This document shows, piece after piece, positions 5,254 to 5,785 of a stretch of 5,785 nt of DNA. How positions within the stretch are numbered: position 1 is the stretch's first letter; every line of letters begins with the position of its first letter. The position numbers and the translations under genes were made by a program. Source of the stretch: JACVRM01 sp046262315 (lineage in GTDB: Bacteria; Actinomycetota; Thermoleophilia; Gaiellales; Gaiellaceae); the NCBI GenBank assembly GCA_046262315.1, contig JBHEMZ010000021.1, forward strand, positions 1-5,785, given 5' to 3'. The notes below the pieces were generated by a model. It saw nothing but the letters and a program-made list of their open reading frames with translations. It had not been told where the DNA came from and ran no database searches.

Positions 5254-5785
5254 GTGCGTGCGCGCGTCCGCACTGAGAAGGGCTTCGGTCTCGTCGAGCT
5301 CATCATCTCGATGACGATGCTGAGCGTTGCGCTGCTCGCGTTGGTCGCGGGCTTCAACTCGGGTTTACTCGCGCTCCAGCGGGCGGGCAAGACGTCCACG
5401 GCCGCCACCATGGCCGACCAGCAGATGGAGCGCTACCGAGCGCTCAAGTACTGCGATATCCGCCTCGACGACGCCGCCCTACCGGGGCCCGCGCCGTACA
5501 CGACCGATCCGGCCTACAGCGCCTCGCAGGTGCTCGACACCACCTTGTGCGCCGGCGCGACTCCCACGTGCGCCGCGGGGCCGCCCCCGGAGTGCAACCC
5601 GAGCCGCGTCGTCCCCGGCCCGGACAACCGTAACTACCGAGTCGACACGTACATCGTCTCGCAGACCGACGGCGGCCGCCCGCTCAAGCTTGTGACCGCC
5701 GTGGTGCGCGATCCGGAGAGCTTGTCGTCCAGGAGTTCGACGACCACCCGGCCGGGCGGCTCGAGCTCCACCACCTTCTCGGTCA
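5254..5785 (+). CDS. Minor prepilin (PilV-like), GTG start, cut by window end
   Basis: A pseudopilin or minor pilin subunit. The frame from GTG 5254 stays open for 177 codons to the edge. A short basic leader (MRARVRTEKG) ends in Gly10, giving predicted cleavage to Phe11 with Glu15 at +5 (FGLVEL). The hydrophobic helix IISMTMLSVALLALVAGF (17-34) follows. ADQQMERYRALKY (54-66), and a strand-like YRVDTYIVSQTDGG then KLVTAVVRD (128-153), fit the PilV/GspI-like minor pilins that prime assembly and sit at the pilus tip. Cysteines are at 67, 99, 106 and 114. No in-frame ATG lies nearby that would keep the leader, and no ribosome site is visible before the GTG, which is 7 bases after the previous stop. 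A TTA codon (5365-5367) is unusual here. The Ser/Thr-rich end (about 156-176) makes the final 70 bases less certain. More minor pilins probably follow to the right. Confidence 0.88.
   Translation, partial: MRARVRTEKGFGLVELIISMTMLSVALLALVAGFNSGLLALQRAGKTSTAATMADQQMERYRALKYCDIRLDDAALPGPAPYTTDPAYSASQVLDTTLCAGATPTCAAGPPPECNPSRVVPGPDNRNYRVDTYIVSQTDGGRPLKLVTAVVRDPESLSSRSSTTTRPGGSSSTTFSV

Noticed and set aside
4200..5411. Long minus-strand open frame opposite pilO, the PilP-like gene and the minor prepilin
   Set aside because: It is Arg/Gly-rich with low-complexity runs and no recognisable domain. It mirrors G/C-ending codons of well-supported plus-strand genes, a common artefact in G+C-rich DNA.

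Overview
The window is a compact type IV pilus (T4P) locus from a high-G+C bacterium. Reading frames are strongly biased to G or C in third codon positions, and genes abut or overlap by a few bases. The content (major prepilin, PilT-type motor, PilM, PilN, PilO, a PilP-like protein and a minor prepilin, with no secretin) fits a single-membrane actinobacterium. A Thermoleophilia-like lineage (Gaiellales/Solirubrobacterales) is my best guess from the protein style, but that is inference and not proven by the sequence.

Layout. Minus strand, 7-459: the major prepilin, transcribed leftwards. Positions 460-628: a 169-bp divergent control region. It holds a good sigma-28/WhiG-like promoter facing right, a matching -10-like octamer facing left, and three inverted repeats. 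Plus strand, 629-5785: six genes in one apparent operon. These are pilT (629-1762), pilM (1766-3322), pilN (3328-3936), pilO (3933-4562), a PilP-like membrane protein (4563-5246), and a minor prepilin that starts at GTG 5254 and runs off the window. Junctions are 3, 5, -4, 0 and 7 bases, so translational coupling is likely and no internal terminator fits.

How the genes work together. By family knowledge, PilM (cytoplasmic, actin-like) binds the N-terminal NLLP peptide of PilN. PilN and PilO pair as single-pass membrane proteins through coiled-coil and ferredoxin-like domains. The PilP-like protein probably joins them on the outer face of the membrane. PilT powers retraction. The divergent pilin is the main fibre subunit, and the minor prepilin probably begins a run of minor pilins beyond the right edge. 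The extension ATPase (PilB), platform protein (PilC) and prepilin peptidase (PilD) are not in this window.

Main points of interest: a PilM whose two phosphate-loop acidic residues are replaced (Lys174, Ser355) and which carries a roughly 168-residue basic, disordered N-terminal extension with a repeated W-K-[KR]-[DE]-I-K-L motif; a PilP-like protein with no secretin partner in view; and a palindrome-rich divergent promoter region that may tie pilus expression to a motility/sporulation-type sigma factor.
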